Positions 39,709-49,065 of a DNA stretch of 64,000 bases are shown in pieces. Position 1 is the stretch's first letter, and the number at the start of each line of letters is the position of its first letter. A model generated the notes under the pieces. The model made no database searches. It worked only from the letters and a program-made list of their open reading frames with translations, and had not been told where the DNA came from. This stretch comes from a virus, in IMG/VR virus record IMGVR_UViG_3300043429_000757, positions 1 to 64,000 of that record. One strand, 5' to 3'. Position numbers and translations under genes: made by a program.

Positions 39709-41856
39709 TTACGCCTGCGTGGTTACGGCGACAACATCCCAGACCCCGTCCGGCGCGTTGTAGACGCAGCCGACGTACGTTATCTTTGAGGCCGTTGTAG
39801 TCGAAGGCAGCGTGGTGCCTATTACGCGGTAGCTGGCACTCCAGCTTAGCGTCCGAGACACGCCGTTGTCCTTGATCCGAAGCAGCATCTTCTGCCCGTC
39901 ACCAGGCGTGCCGCTTGGCGCGTTGATCGTGGCGTTTGTTGCCAGTGCGTTAATGCAGTACTGGTTTCCAGAGTCCGCTGTCGGCGTAATTGTGGCCGCG
40001 CTGGAAATGGAGACAATCCCCGTTATCAGTCTCCCGCCAATCAGCTCCAGGCTACCGTTGAACGTGGCATTTGCCGAGTTCCAATAGGCCCTCGGGTTGC
40101 CGTCGCCATCAGACAGCACGATGTAGTTGCTGGCGGTGCGGATGTCGAGGCCGCCTTGGTTTCCATTGTAGGAACCGAGGATGGTGTTTTTTGCCCCAGT
40201 AGTTATGGTGTCACCAGAGCTGTACCCGACAAATGTGTTGTATGTGCCGGTAGTTATATTGTACGCGGCATAGTTGCCAACAAAAACGCTGTGTGTAACA
40301 GTCTTAGCAAATGATTGATTACCTGCCGCTCTGTACCCGATAGCCACATTTCTTGCGGAGTTCCCCCAAAGGAAGAGGTCGCTACAAAGGCTATACGCGC
40401 CTACAGTAACATTCTCCCCAAGACTCATGTAGTCGTACCCGCCAGATAGATAACCAACCGCCACTGACCCCGTACCAGTGTTATCCAATGCCGCATAAGT
40501 GCCTACGGCCGTGTTTTGACTACCAGACACTAGATTGGACAGAGAGCTCGTTCCGACAGCTACGTTTGAACTGCCTGTGGTTAGGTTGTAGAGGCTCTGC
40601 GACCCCACGGCTGCATTGTTAGCGCCTGATGACACAAACCTTAAAGAAAACGCTCCGATTGCGACGCTGCCGGCCCCGGTATTGCTTGCTGGGGTAGCAG
40701 AGCCATACATCGCGGAAATGCCAACTGCGACGTTATTTCCGGCGCGCATGTTGTACATTGCATTAAACCCAACCGCGGTGGACTGAGACGAGGTTGTGTT
40801 TGAGAAAAGGGCGTCTTTTCCTAAGGCGGTGTTGTTGTTTCCAGTTGTGTTTGAGCTTAGCCCCCCACCGCCCACGGCCGTGTTGCTGCTTACAGCCCCC
40901 GCGCCCAGGCCTACCTCAACCCCGCTGACACCAAGCTTGGCCCCGTCAAACGTGAGGTTTGCAGACTGCGCTACGGCACTCGAAGAGGATGCGTAGAACA
41001 CTCGGCCGGATGTGAACGATGAAAGGCCCGTGCCGCCGTTGGCAGTCGGCAGTGTCCCGGACACATCAGTGGTCAGTGCCACTTGAGCCAACGTGGAATT
41101 CGTGCCGTCGGAGCGCAGCACCCGGTTGGCTGTCTGCGTGCCGACCAGGGCATTGATCGCGGCCTGCTGTGTCGTCTGGCCAGTTCCGCCGTTGGCGATC
41201 GCGACCGTTCCCGTGACGTTTGAGGCCGTGCCGGTTGTGTTTTGGTTGAGAGTCGGGACGTCCGCAACCTGGATCGCGGACATTGACACGTTTGTGCCGT
41301 TCCCGCGCAAGTATTGACCCGAGGTCACCGCCCCTGCCAAAGCATTGATCGCAGCCTGCTGCGTCGTCTGGCCAGTTCCACCGTTGGCAATGGCCACGGT
41401 ACCTGTTACGTTGCCGGCTTCGACGCTGTAAAAGCTCGTGCCGTCCGTGAAGATCATTACCTTGTCGCCAGGGGCAATGACAACCGACTGCGCGCCTGGC
41501 GGCGTGGTGATTGGAGGCCCCAAGGACAGCCAGTTGTAGACGGTTGCTGGATATGCGGTGTCGTTCCAAATGACGTACTGCTTGGAGACCGGAGGCGCGT
41601 AGACGGTGAACGCCGCGGTGGTAGTGGTCGTAAACCGCAAAATGGCATACACCGCCTGGTTCGCGGACCCGGTCGCCGTAGGCCCGTTGAACGTGGTCAA
41701 TGCCTGGTCAGCAGAAGTGACTGACACCGTCTGGTAGCCGGCAATGGCTCGGTCAAAGACGTAGGCGAAGTTGTTGTTGGTGATCGTGCCCCATGTATTG
41801 GCCTCTGTGCCAGGGGTGATCAGCTCAACTCGAAGGCTCTGCGAATAGGTGCTCAT
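39709..41856 (-). CDS. Tail fibre with YadA-like repeats
   Basis: A 715-residue fibre. The N-terminus (SQSLRVELITPGTEANTWGT) is the family's virion-attachment domain, reaching to about residue 145. Then VTGTVAIANGGTGQTTQQ occurs twice in a near-identical duplication (about residues 150 and 215). Residues 330-580 hold trimeric-autotransporter-like head repeats (for example NNTALGKDALFSNTT and SSNVAVGTSSLSN). The C-terminal domain is beta-rich without a clear S74 chaperone. It is likely a trimeric receptor-binding fibre. Confidence 0.8.
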   Translation of the reverse strand: MSTYSQSLRVELITPGTEANTWGTITNNNFAYVFDRAIAGYQTVSVTSADQALTTFNGPTATGSANQAVYAILRFTTTTTAAFTVYAPPVSKQYVIWNDTAYPATVYNWLSLGPPITTPPGAQSVVIAPGDKVMIFTDGTSFYSVEAGNVTGTVAIANGGTGQTTQQAAINALAGAVTSGQYLRGNGTNVSMSAIQVADVPTLNQNTTGTASNVTGTVAIANGGTGQTTQQAAINALVGTQTANRVLRSDGTNSTLAQVALTTDVSGTLPTANGGTGLSSFTSGRVFYASSSSAVAQSANLTFDGAKLGVSGVEVGLGAGAVSSNTAVGGGGLSSNTTGNNNTALGKDALFSNTTSSQSTAVGFNAMYNMRAGNNVAVGISAMYGSATPASNTGAGSVAIGAFSLRFVSSGANNAAVGSQSLYNLTTGSSNVAVGTSSLSNLVSGSQNTAVGTYAALDNTGTGSVAVGYLSGGYDYMSLGENVTVGAYSLCSDLFLWGNSARNVAIGYRAAGNQSFAKTVTHSVFVGNYAAYNITTGTYNTFVGYSSGDTITTGAKNTILGSYNGNQGGLDIRTASNYIVLSDGDGNPRAYWNSANATFNGSLELIGGRLITGIVSISSAATITPTADSGNQYCINALATNATINAPSGTPGDGQKMLLRIKDNGVSRTLSWSASYRVIGTTLPSTTTASKITYVGCVYNAPDGVWDVVAVTTQA

Positions 41857-41895
41857 GTCGGTTCCTCAACAACTGTCTGAATTTTGCCACCTTGG

Positions 41896-42798
41896 TCATT
41901 GGCTGTCATCCACGATGACCCAGCCGCCGGGGGAAGTTCCACTCACAATAGACCAGCCGGCGGCCTGGGAGTCATTCACAGGGCCCCACGAAGGCGTTTG
42001 TGCATCAGGCACCTTGATCCACCCTGTGACAATGAACCCCTCCGCCAACGACGCGTTTTCGACCTGCGAAAAAAGGAAAGCGGACGTCACCGCACGTAGA
42101 TCGGTTACCTGCGTGCCCTCCGTCAGTGAGAAGAAGAACCCCTGCGAGATGTCAATCAGCTCGGCCGACGCCAGGGCCTCCTGTATGGACTCAACAATCA
42201 CCTGAATAATTGTTGCGGGGTCTTCGACCGTGACGTTTTCTGAGAACTGGACATCGAACTGCGCGGAAATGCCTGCCTGATCCCCAATGACAACGTCTTC
42301 GAGAACGGCCAGATTGAATTGCGCCGTGATCGCATTGATGTCGGCCAGGTCCAGGGCCTCAACCCGCGACATCAAAAACGCTGATTGTTGGGTGCTGGAG
42401 TCCTCTACTGCCGAGACACTCTCCGTAAGACTCTGAAGAAACTCAGAGTACACGTTCTGAGCATCAGACACCGAGATGTCCTCGGTTCGAGACGAGGCAA
42501 ACTGAGCAGAGATGCTTGAGGCATCGTCCGAGGAGGACCCCTCCGTAATGGCCTGCAGGAACGCCGCCAGTTGAAGACTGGAGTCGTCTAGAGACAGGGT
42601 TTCGATCACCGACCCAAAGAAAACGCCGGCGGTCGAATCGACGTCATCTACCGTGATCGACTCAATGGGCCCAAAAAGAAAAGAGGACTGTTGAGTGCTC
42701 GCGTCTTGAGCCTCAACAGCCTCGGCCAGTGACAGGGCGTAGTTGGTTCCCCCGAGCGATGCGAACGGGGGTTCAGCGAATGCAGCTACGCCGAACAC
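41896..42798 (-). CDS. Fibre-associated protein of twelve 20-residue repeats
   Basis: A 300-residue acidic protein made of about twelve 20-residue repeats from residue 22 to about 258. Each begins with a hydrophobic pair, has Glu at position 6, Asp near 11-12 and Phe at 20, as in LFGPIESITVDDVDSTAGVF. One copy is 21 long. The C-terminus has three GW-V units (TGWIKVPD, AGWSIVSG, GGWVIVDD). The start is GTG (42798). It lies between two fibre genes, so it is probably part of the fibre complex. The family is not one I can name. Confidence 0.65.
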   Translation of the reverse strand: MFGVAAFAEPPFASLGGTNYALSLAEAVEAQDASTQQSSFLFGPIESITVDDVDSTAGVFFGSVIETLSLDDSSLQLAAFLQAITEGSSSDDASSISAQFASSRTEDISVSDAQNVYSEFLQSLTESVSAVEDSSTQQSAFLMSRVEALDLADINAITAQFNLAVLEDVVIGDQAGISAQFDVQFSENVTVEDPATIIQVIVESIQEALASAELIDISQGFFFSLTEGTQVTDLRAVTSAFLFSQVENASLAEGFIVTGWIKVPDAQTPSWGPVNDSQAAGWSIVSGTSPGGWVIVDDSQ

Positions 42799-42809
42799 GG
42801 CTCATGGCC

Positions 42810-42989
42810 TCACTGAACCTGCTCGGCCTGTGGTACTTCCGGCATGGGCAGTTGAGGCATCGCTTGCTCACGAATGCCTTGAATCAGGTCCGCGACCTGC
42901 TCAAACGGCTGCTTGCCCAGCAAGCCCACGATGTAGTTCACGGCAGGCAGGGGAAGCTTGAGTTCGATAGTGACAGTTTTTTCGTCCAT
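42810..42989 (-). CDS. Small hypothetical protein
   Basis: A 59-residue protein (MDEKTVTIELKLPLPAVNYI ending PMPEVPQAEQVQ). A first half of beta-type and a GKQPFEQVADLIQGI helix are seen. GGAG six bases upstream supports the ATG at 42989. It sits between fibre genes and might be a fibre assembly factor; no evidence beyond position. Confidence 0.6.
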   Translation of the reverse strand: MDEKTVTIELKLPLPAVNYIVGLLGKQPFEQVADLIQGIREQAMPQLPMPEVPQAEQVQ

Positions 42990-43001
42990 GTGTTTCTCCA
43001 A

Positions 43002-43280
43002 TTACTTGTGCGTGCTAATTGCTTGCTGAAAAGGGGCCAGATCGTATCCATCCAACCACGGCTGATTGAGCATGATTTCCAGGTGCTCAACGTTGCGTTT
43101 GATGCAATCAGGCCAATCCGATTCTGACATATACGTGGGCTTGCCAGCAAGCAGCAAGCGTACCGAATCCATCGCTGCGTCGTAATGCCGAGCAATTTCC
43201 TCCGCTGACGGCGTAGGCATCGCCAGATTAATGGGCTGTCCCTCTTCAGTGGGCGCAATGGGCGTCATAGGTTCTGTCAT
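43002..43280 (-). CDS. Small protein downstream of main fibre
   Basis: A 92-residue protein starting MTEPMTPIAPTEEGQPI. The later part (EEIARHYDAAMDSVRLLLAG, then ESDWPDCIKRNVEHLEIML) is reminiscent of small phage proteins in fibre clusters. AAAGGAG precedes the ATG at 43280, which lies two bases past the fibre stop. Possible fibre assembly or tip protein. Confidence 0.6.
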   Translation of the reverse strand: MTEPMTPIAPTEEGQPINLAMPTPSAEEIARHYDAAMDSVRLLLAGKPTYMSESDWPDCIKRNVEHLEIMLNQPWLDGYDLAPFQQAISTHK

Positions 43281-43281
43281 T

Positions 43282-46200
43282 TCATGCTCCTTTAAGTTGT
43301 GCAATTTCTTGCTGAAGTTGTTTTACCTGTGCGGTCAGGGCCTTGATGGCGGAAACTAGGTACGGATCAAGGTTACGCTGAATGCCGTAGATTTCATCCT
43401 CGCCAACAAGCTCTTTTTCTTCCTCTGAAGCGGCATGTTTGCTGACCTGTGACGGCAGCACCCGCATGTAATCCTGCGCTTTAAAACCAACATCATGATT
43501 CCCGGTTAGGATGTAATCAAACTCAAATGGCTCCAGCGCATTGATGACCTCAAGGCCGTTTTCGACGGCGATGAAGTTTTGCTTGATGCGAGCATCAGAG
43601 GTAGTAGACCAAGTGGTTAAGTTGTTGCCTTGGTACACACCCCCGCCGTTGGGGTTGATAAAGCCAGTATTCGCGCCCTTGCCGGTAGAGTCGTAACCGA
43701 TGACATATTCATACGTTACGGTTGCGGCGCTCGGGTACGCAAAATTTCCAATGTAAATGTTTTGAGCGCCAGTTGTGATGGCGTTTGTGGTTACACTGCC
43801 AGATGTGGCGTATCCAGCGCTATACCCTATTGCTACATTGTTAGAGGGCGTGGTAACAGCGACCAAGGCTTGATAGCCAATGGCCGTGTTATTACTGCCG
43901 GTGGTCAGGTTCTGCAATGCAGAGGCACCGGTCGCAACGTTGTAGTTGCCACTGGTGATTGACTGCAATGCACGATTTCCAATGCCCGCATTAAACTGCC
44001 CACTTGCACCACTTACGAGACCCGCTGCAAACCGCCCAACATAGGTATTGAATCCGCCAGATGAATGGTTGTAACCCGCACGATACCCAAAACATGAATT
44101 GCCTGCGGCAGTGTTGAGGTAAGCAGCCTGATAGCCAACAGCAGTATTATCGCTGCTGGCTGTATTAGAGTTTAAAGCCTGATAACCAATAGCTACATTG
44201 CTTGATCCGGAAGTATTGTATTGCAGGGCAAATGACCCCAATGCCGAGTTATAGTTTCCGCTCGTAATGTTGTAAAGAGTTTGAAACCCTATTGCTTCGT
44301 TGTAAGCACCAGTATTGTTGGCTGGGGTAGCGGAACCATACATAGCGTCTTTCCCAAGCGCCGTGTTAGCTCCACCCCGCATGTTGTACATCGTGCCTCG
44401 ACCAACAGCAGTCTGACTGCCGGCTGTGGTGTTGTTTCTGAGTGCGTCGGCTCCTACTGCTACGTTACTCTGCCCAGTGGTGTTACTTAGCAGGGCATAC
44501 GCGCCAACGGCCGTCAGGTACGTGGTGTTGGTTGCGTTTCCTAGTGCCTCCACCCCAACTGCGACGTTATATCCGTTACTGGTGGAGCTGGCGTCAAGTG
44601 CATACGTGCCTATGGCGACGTTGTAAGAGGCGCTATTGCCTGAGTTATACCCGGCGTTCTTGCCCACATAGACATTCCCGATGTTGCTAGAGCCGTAGGC
44701 ATTCCATCCGGCGTATTCTCCGACAAACGTGTTGGCGTATCCGCTATTAAGGTTGTTTCCCGCATTAAACCCAACAGCAGTGTTGCTAGACCCTGAGTTT
44801 AAGTAATAGCCAGCTTGACCCCCAACGACAGTGTTATAGCTCCCCGTCTTTGAGTAAAAACTGTAGCCTGCGGCGTTATACCCAATGAACACTGACTCAG
44901 TGTGATTGCTGCTGTATCCACTGGCACTGTAAAGCGCATTAACTCCTATTGCTACAGTGTTGCTGCCTGAAAAGTTATAAGACGAGGAGTTCCCAATTGC
45001 AATGTTGCCGTTGCCGCCGCCGCCGTTGCGAAGGGCATTTGGTGCAATTGCGACGTTGTTGTTGCCAGTACTAATACTGTATCCCGCCTCGACGCCAACT
45101 GCAACATTGGTGGCCCCGCTTGACACGTTGTAAAGAGAATTTAGGCCAATTGCAACATTGGCGTACCCGGTGTTACTTGCAGGAGTTCCAGAACCCCGCA
45201 TCGACGCAGAGCCGACAGCAGTGTTATTGCTGCCCGTCATGTTAAGCATGGCTTGATAGCCAACAGCGGTGCTATCCCCCGTTGTCGTATTGTTGTATAA
45301 CGACTGATAACCAACAGCAGTGTTGTTAGAGGCTGTGGTGTTGGAATACAGCGCAAGAGAACCAAGCGCAGAGTTATAGTTGCCAGTTGTGTTGGAATAG
45401 AGGGACTGATACCCTAAAGCGGCTGCATAAGTTCCCCCGTCTATGTTGTATAACGAGTACGCTCCTATGGCAGTACTATTATACATAGTAGACGCAGTAC
45501 CGCCACTGCCATACGCCGCGTAGTACCCTATAGCAACATTATTCCCGCCACTATTTAAATTGTAGAGGCTATAGGCCCCAACCGATGTGTTAGACACTCC
45601 ATAAATATTGCCGTATTGGGAAAGCCTCCCGACGGCAGTGTTACCAGAGTAAAGGTTGTACCGAAGAGCCCCTGCTCCAACCCCGGTGTTGTCTGTGCCC
45701 CCAGAAGAAATAGAAAGAACGCTCGAACCAATAGCCGTGTTAGAGGCATCGGCCCCACTCCCTCGGCCTACGGTAATGCCATAGACTGTTAAATCTGACC
45801 CGGAGTAAAGCAGATTTGCCGAGGTGGTCGTATTGCCACTGCCATCGCTATATACAACCCTGTTGGCCGAAAGCCCGGTCAGTGAGCCGGCAGACGTAGC
45901 TGTGGCGGCGTTGCCAGTGATGCTGATGCCCCAAGTACCGCTGGCGTTCGTGCCTGTGGTGCTGGGAGCGCCTACGGTGTTGTAGCTTACCGTCAGCGCA
46001 CTGGAACCGTTGAAGGTAGAGCCCGACGCGCCGCCTGCACCACCGTCGTTGAACGTGACGGCGTTGGCCACAGAAGCAGCTTGCCCCGTGGTATTGCCGG
46101 TGCCGCCCGCCAATACGGGCAATGTGCCAGCAGTTAAAGTCGTTGCTCCAGTCGAGTACAGCGCATTGTTGGCTCCGACAAACGTTGTCAGCCCCGTGCC

Positions 46201-47058
46201 GCCGTAGGCAGGCTGGATCGTGCCGCCTTGCCATGTGCCTCCAGAGACAACGGTGGTCCCCAGGTTCAGGGCATTGGTGCCCCACGTGACATTTTCCGGC
46301 AGGTAACCGTGCACGTCCCATGTTCCGCCGGACGTGGAGTTGCCCATCAAAGCAATACCCGCAGCGCCTCCTGGCGACACAGTCCCGACCGTCGTAGCGG
46401 AGTTGTTTTGAATGGTCAGGGTGCCTGTGGCGTTGTTGTTGAACTGAAACGTGGTCGTGTCAGTCAACGTAGTCGCGTCAGGGAGCTGAAAGGTGTGCCC
46501 TCCGGTACCAACCAACTGCTGGTTGAAGTCGGATGCCGCGGTCAGAATTGTGACCCCTCCGGAGGCCGTTATGGTCTGCAGACCCTGGTTGATCCGATTG
46601 ACAAAAATGTTCTCGTTTGCATCCCTGAGCACCACTGAGTTGGCGCCAGAAGAGGCTGTTACTCCCGTGCCGCCGTACGCCACCCCTACGGTAGTGCCTT
46701 GCCAAGTCCCAGACGCCACTGTGCCCAAGGGCGAGACATTGCCGCTTGCGTCAAGGTTGACGGACCGGCCCGACGGGTACGTCACAAAGACGTTGACCAC
46801 ACCTGAAAAAGTGACCGGGCTGCCCGAATTGCTAGACGCATAGACGGTGGTTCGGGTAAGCGTGGGTCCAGTGGTGGAGTACGTGCCAAGGCCCACCTCC
46901 CAATTGCCCGCGCCGTCCGTGGCCGAGTAATAGGTGGTGTTGGTGTTGCCAACTGCACTGAACGACTGGAAGCCCTGAACTGCCCCTGTAAGCGTGAAGC
47001 TTACAGTCGTGTTAGCGGTGGCCGTCTCTTGGACGCGGTTCGCAAGGACCAAGGCCAT
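43282..47058 (-). CDS. Long tail fibre with YadA-like repeats and Peptidase S74 chaperone
   Basis: A 1258-residue fibre. The N-terminal attachment domain (LANRVQETATANTTVSFTLT) and beta-rich shaft occupy about 400 residues. Residues 420-1110 are dozens of trimeric-autotransporter-like repeats (for example NNTAVGYQSLYNNTTTG). The end is a Peptidase S74 intramolecular chaperone: TSDARIKQN with the catalytic Ser-Asp and Lys, then a C-terminal trimeric coiled coil (IKALTAQVKQLQQEIAQL). The chaperone should cleave itself off after trimer folding. By eye the repeat region (43.6-45.8 kb) has lower GC than the surroundings. Confidence 0.9.
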   Translation of the reverse strand: MALVLANRVQETATANTTVSFTLTGAVQGFQSFSAVGNTNTTYYSATDGAGNWEVGLGTYSTTGPTLTRTTVYASSNSGSPVTFSGVVNVFVTYPSGRSVNLDASGNVSPLGTVASGTWQGTTVGVAYGGTGVTASSGANSVVLRDANENIFVNRINQGLQTITASGGVTILTAASDFNQQLVGTGGHTFQLPDATTLTDTTTFQFNNNATGTLTIQNNSATTVGTVSPGGAAGIALMGNSTSGGTWDVHGYLPENVTWGTNALNLGTTVVSGGTWQGGTIQPAYGGTGLTTFVGANNALYSTGATTLTAGTLPVLAGGTGNTTGQAASVANAVTFNDGGAGGASGSTFNGSSALTVSYNTVGAPSTTGTNASGTWGISITGNAATATSAGSLTGLSANRVVYSDGSGNTTTSANLLYSGSDLTVYGITVGRGSGADASNTAIGSSVLSISSGGTDNTGVGAGALRYNLYSGNTAVGRLSQYGNIYGVSNTSVGAYSLYNLNSGGNNVAIGYYAAYGSGGTASTMYNSTAIGAYSLYNIDGGTYAAALGYQSLYSNTTGNYNSALGSLALYSNTTASNNTAVGYQSLYNNTTTGDSTAVGYQAMLNMTGSNNTAVGSASMRGSGTPASNTGYANVAIGLNSLYNVSSGATNVAVGVEAGYSISTGNNNVAIAPNALRNGGGGNGNIAIGNSSSYNFSGSNTVAIGVNALYSASGYSSNHTESVFIGYNAAGYSFYSKTGSYNTVVGGQAGYYLNSGSSNTAVGFNAGNNLNSGYANTFVGEYAGWNAYGSSNIGNVYVGKNAGYNSGNSASYNVAIGTYALDASSTSNGYNVAVGVEALGNATNTTYLTAVGAYALLSNTTGQSNVAVGADALRNNTTAGSQTAVGRGTMYNMRGGANTALGKDAMYGSATPANNTGAYNEAIGFQTLYNITSGNYNSALGSFALQYNTSGSSNVAIGYQALNSNTASSDNTAVGYQAAYLNTAAGNSCFGYRAGYNHSSGGFNTYVGRFAAGLVSGASGQFNAGIGNRALQSITSGNYNVATGASALQNLTTGSNNTAIGYQALVAVTTPSNNVAIGYSAGYATSGSVTTNAITTGAQNIYIGNFAYPSAATVTYEYVIGYDSTGKGANTGFINPNGGGVYQGNNLTTWSTTSDARIKQNFIAVENGLEVINALEPFEFDYILTGNHDVGFKAQDYMRVLPSQVSKHAASEEEKELVGEDEIYGIQRNLDPYLVSAIKALTAQVKQLQQEIAQLKGA

Positions 47059-47069
47059 TTAACGCCCCT

Positions 47070-47675
47070 TTAAGAAGTTGCAGTCGTGCTGTACGTGACG
47101 GTTACGGTGTCGCCTGCAGTCGTGATCTTCGCCGTGCCAAACGCGCCGGCACTGTACAGGGTACCAGAGGTGTTGCCTTGTGTCGAAGACGCTCCGGGCC
47201 CAGTCACCAGGAAACAACCTCCGACCGTGCCGCCCGCCCCGGTGATGGTATACGTGATTGCCGTAGCAGTCTTTGTGGTCACGTTGGCCGGGGAAGCGCC
47301 CGAAGAAGAAGCGGCACTAAAAGTGGCAGTGCCGCGAACAGGGGAACCGCCCACGGTGTAGTTGGTGAACTCGGTCCAGCCGGCATGCGAAGCCATCGTG
47401 TCGCCCGCCAGGAAGGTGGGAGCCGCACCAGAGATGAGACCCAAGAACGGGCCTACGGTGGTGTATCCCGATCCGGACAACAGCGTATCAAGCATCAGTT
47501 CTTTGCCGATCGCATTGACCAGGTTGGGGAAGCCCTCTTCCCACTTGACATTCCCGTCGGCGTCACGGCACACGATTTGATAGTGGCCGGCAATCCCCAC
47601 CGACTCTGCGCCAACAACGTTGGATTGCATTGTCACCAGGGCATGATCACCAAAATTTGAAAATTCGTTCGACAT
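47070..47675 (-). CDS. Conserved structural protein near fibres
   Basis: A 201-residue protein (starts MSNEFSNFGDHALVTMQS). The middle region (ELMLDTLLSGSGYTTVGPF, then WTEFTNYTVGGSPVRG) is a pattern I recognise in many environmental phage genomes beside the 47685-48122 homologue type. It is likely a tail- or fibre-attachment protein, but the exact function is unknown. Confidence 0.65.
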   Translation of the reverse strand: MSNEFSNFGDHALVTMQSNVVGAESVGIAGHYQIVCRDADGNVKWEEGFPNLVNAIGKELMLDTLLSGSGYTTVGPFLGLISGAAPTFLAGDTMASHAGWTEFTNYTVGGSPVRGTATFSAASSSGASPANVTTKTATAITYTITGAGGTVGGCFLVTGPGASSTQGNTSGTLYSAGAFGTAKITTAGDTVTVTYSTTATS

Positions 47676-47684
47676 GGCGGCTCC

Positions 47685-48122
47685 TTAAACAAGTCTGATG
47701 ATCGCATTGGTTTGATCATCCGGTGGAAAAACAATGGTGAAGGTACCATTGGTCGAGGCCTTGGCACCACCAAAATCCAGGACGCAGACCGACGGGTTTC
47801 CTGGAGCGGAATCATTGTAGATCAGGGCCCCATACGCGGTGATGGTTGCACTGGTAAAAGATAGGTCAACAAAGTCCGCGATGGCCGTCGTTCCCGCCGC
47901 AGAAGGCGTGATGTTGGTGAGCGTGCCACCGCCGGCCGCATAAGTACCGGAGTTGGGCACTTCGCCTGCGCTCGTGTACGCCGTGGTCGAAGCATTGAAC
48001 GACGGGGTGTTGTCGTACAAAGCCAGCTTGAACGTGCTGCCGGTGCCCGTGGTGAAGTTGTGCACGGCCTTCATGAGCTCCACCTTGAAGCTCGTGCACA
48101 TGAAGTTCCCGTTGAAGGCCAT
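47685..48122 (-). CDS. Conserved structural protein near fibres
   Basis: A 145-residue beta-rich protein starting MAFNGNFMCTSFKVELMKAV. It continues FKLALYDNTPSFNASTTAY and ends in PPDDQTNAIIRL. Very common in uncultured phages next to tail genes; the role is not known. It could be a fibre-base or decoration protein. Confidence 0.65.
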   Translation of the reverse strand: MAFNGNFMCTSFKVELMKAVHNFTTGTGSTFKLALYDNTPSFNASTTAYTSAGEVPNSGTYAAGGGTLTNITPSAAGTTAIADFVDLSFTSATITAYGALIYNDSAPGNPSVCVLDFGGAKASTNGTFTIVFPPDDQTNAIIRLV

Positions 48123-48124
48123 CG

Positions 48125-48412
48125 TCAGTCCCTCATCAAGTGGGCCAGGTCCAAATGACCGGCTTGTCGCAGGCGACCCTGGATCGTCAGCCTGTCCTGC
48201 GCAATGGCCTCGTGCATGTAGAACTCCACGACGGCCTTGATGCGCTCCTTGAAAGCCCTAGCCTGCTCTCGAACGGCCGGGTGGGACTGGTCACCGACGA
48301 AGATGATCTTGTCCGCGGCGCGTTGAGAAAGCTCCTCCACCGACCACCCACGGTTATGGGTGGTCTCCACTTGGACCGGGTTGACGAGGACGGTTGGTTG
48401 CACGGAGATCAT
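48125..48412 (-). CDS. Small conserved phage protein
   Basis: A 95-residue protein. A short N-terminal strand part is followed by WSVEELSQRAADKIIFVGD and the helical AVVEFYMHEAIAQDRLTI. I have seen this composition in phages between fibre and adaptor genes. It overlaps the adaptor-type gene at an ATGA junction. Function unknown. Confidence 0.65.
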   Translation of the reverse strand: MISVQPTVLVNPVQVETTHNRGWSVEELSQRAADKIIFVGDQSHPAVREQARAFKERIKAVVEFYMHEAIAQDRLTIQGRLRQAGHLDLAHLMRD

Positions 48413-49065
48413 GGGCCAGGTGAATCAGATTTGAGGGGGATGCGGATCATGCCATCGCGGTACTCATCGCGACGGCGGCGGCCCTGCTGCTCAATGCCCA
48501 GACCCTGCACAGCTTCTTTGTACGACTGGCGGAAATACTGCATCATCTCAATCGGGCCCTTGGTGTAACTGTACGCCTGAATCAGGCAAGCGTACAGCAG
48601 CGCCTCGGGGGCATTCGTGCTGATCCACGTAGTGGGGTTGCCCGATGACAACTGCGCCGGGCGATAGATGTAGCCCAGCTCGACGTCGTAGCTTTGGGCA
48701 GGGGTGGGAGACACGTAGAAGGTGTTCTGGTCCCAGACGGAGTAATATTTCGGCACCCCTGTCTCGGTACCATCAGGCCAGTACTCCTTCATAAACGAGG
48801 TGTCTCTGAAGTCCAAAAAAATCTGGTCATCGTTGACCTTGACCATCAGGTAGCGATGGGTCAGGATGTCCGATGGCGCGGTCAGGAACTTGTTCCCAGA
48901 GGTCAGGTTGCCCGTAACCTCCAGCTTAAAAACGTCCAGGTCAATCTCTCGAAGAATCTGGTTCTCCGCCATCGTGATGAACGTGTTGATGACGGCGCTC
49001 GTGAAGACGTTCGACTGCACGTCCGTGTAGTTTCTGATGTTGGTGACGAGTTCGTCGTAGGTCAT
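48409..49065 (-). CDS. Head-to-tail adaptor / tail tubular-like protein
   Basis: A 218-residue protein that fits the phage adaptor group (P22 gp4 / T7 gp11-like role). It starts MTYDELVTNIRNYTDVQSNV with helices FITMAENQILREIDLDVFK, followed by a beta part (RYLMVKVNDDQIFLDFRD, then YDVELGYIYRPAQLSSG) and ends in a long helix. Such proteins bind the portal and build the upper tail. It overlaps the Zn-ribbon gene stop by an ATGA. Confidence 0.7.
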   Translation of the reverse strand: MTYDELVTNIRNYTDVQSNVFTSAVINTFITMAENQILREIDLDVFKLEVTGNLTSGNKFLTAPSDILTHRYLMVKVNDDQIFLDFRDTSFMKEYWPDGTETGVPKYYSVWDQNTFYVSPTPAQSYDVELGYIYRPAQLSSGNPTTWISTNAPEALLYACLIQAYSYTKGPIEMMQYFRQSYKEAVQGLGIEQQGRRRRDEYRDGMIRIPLKSDSPGP

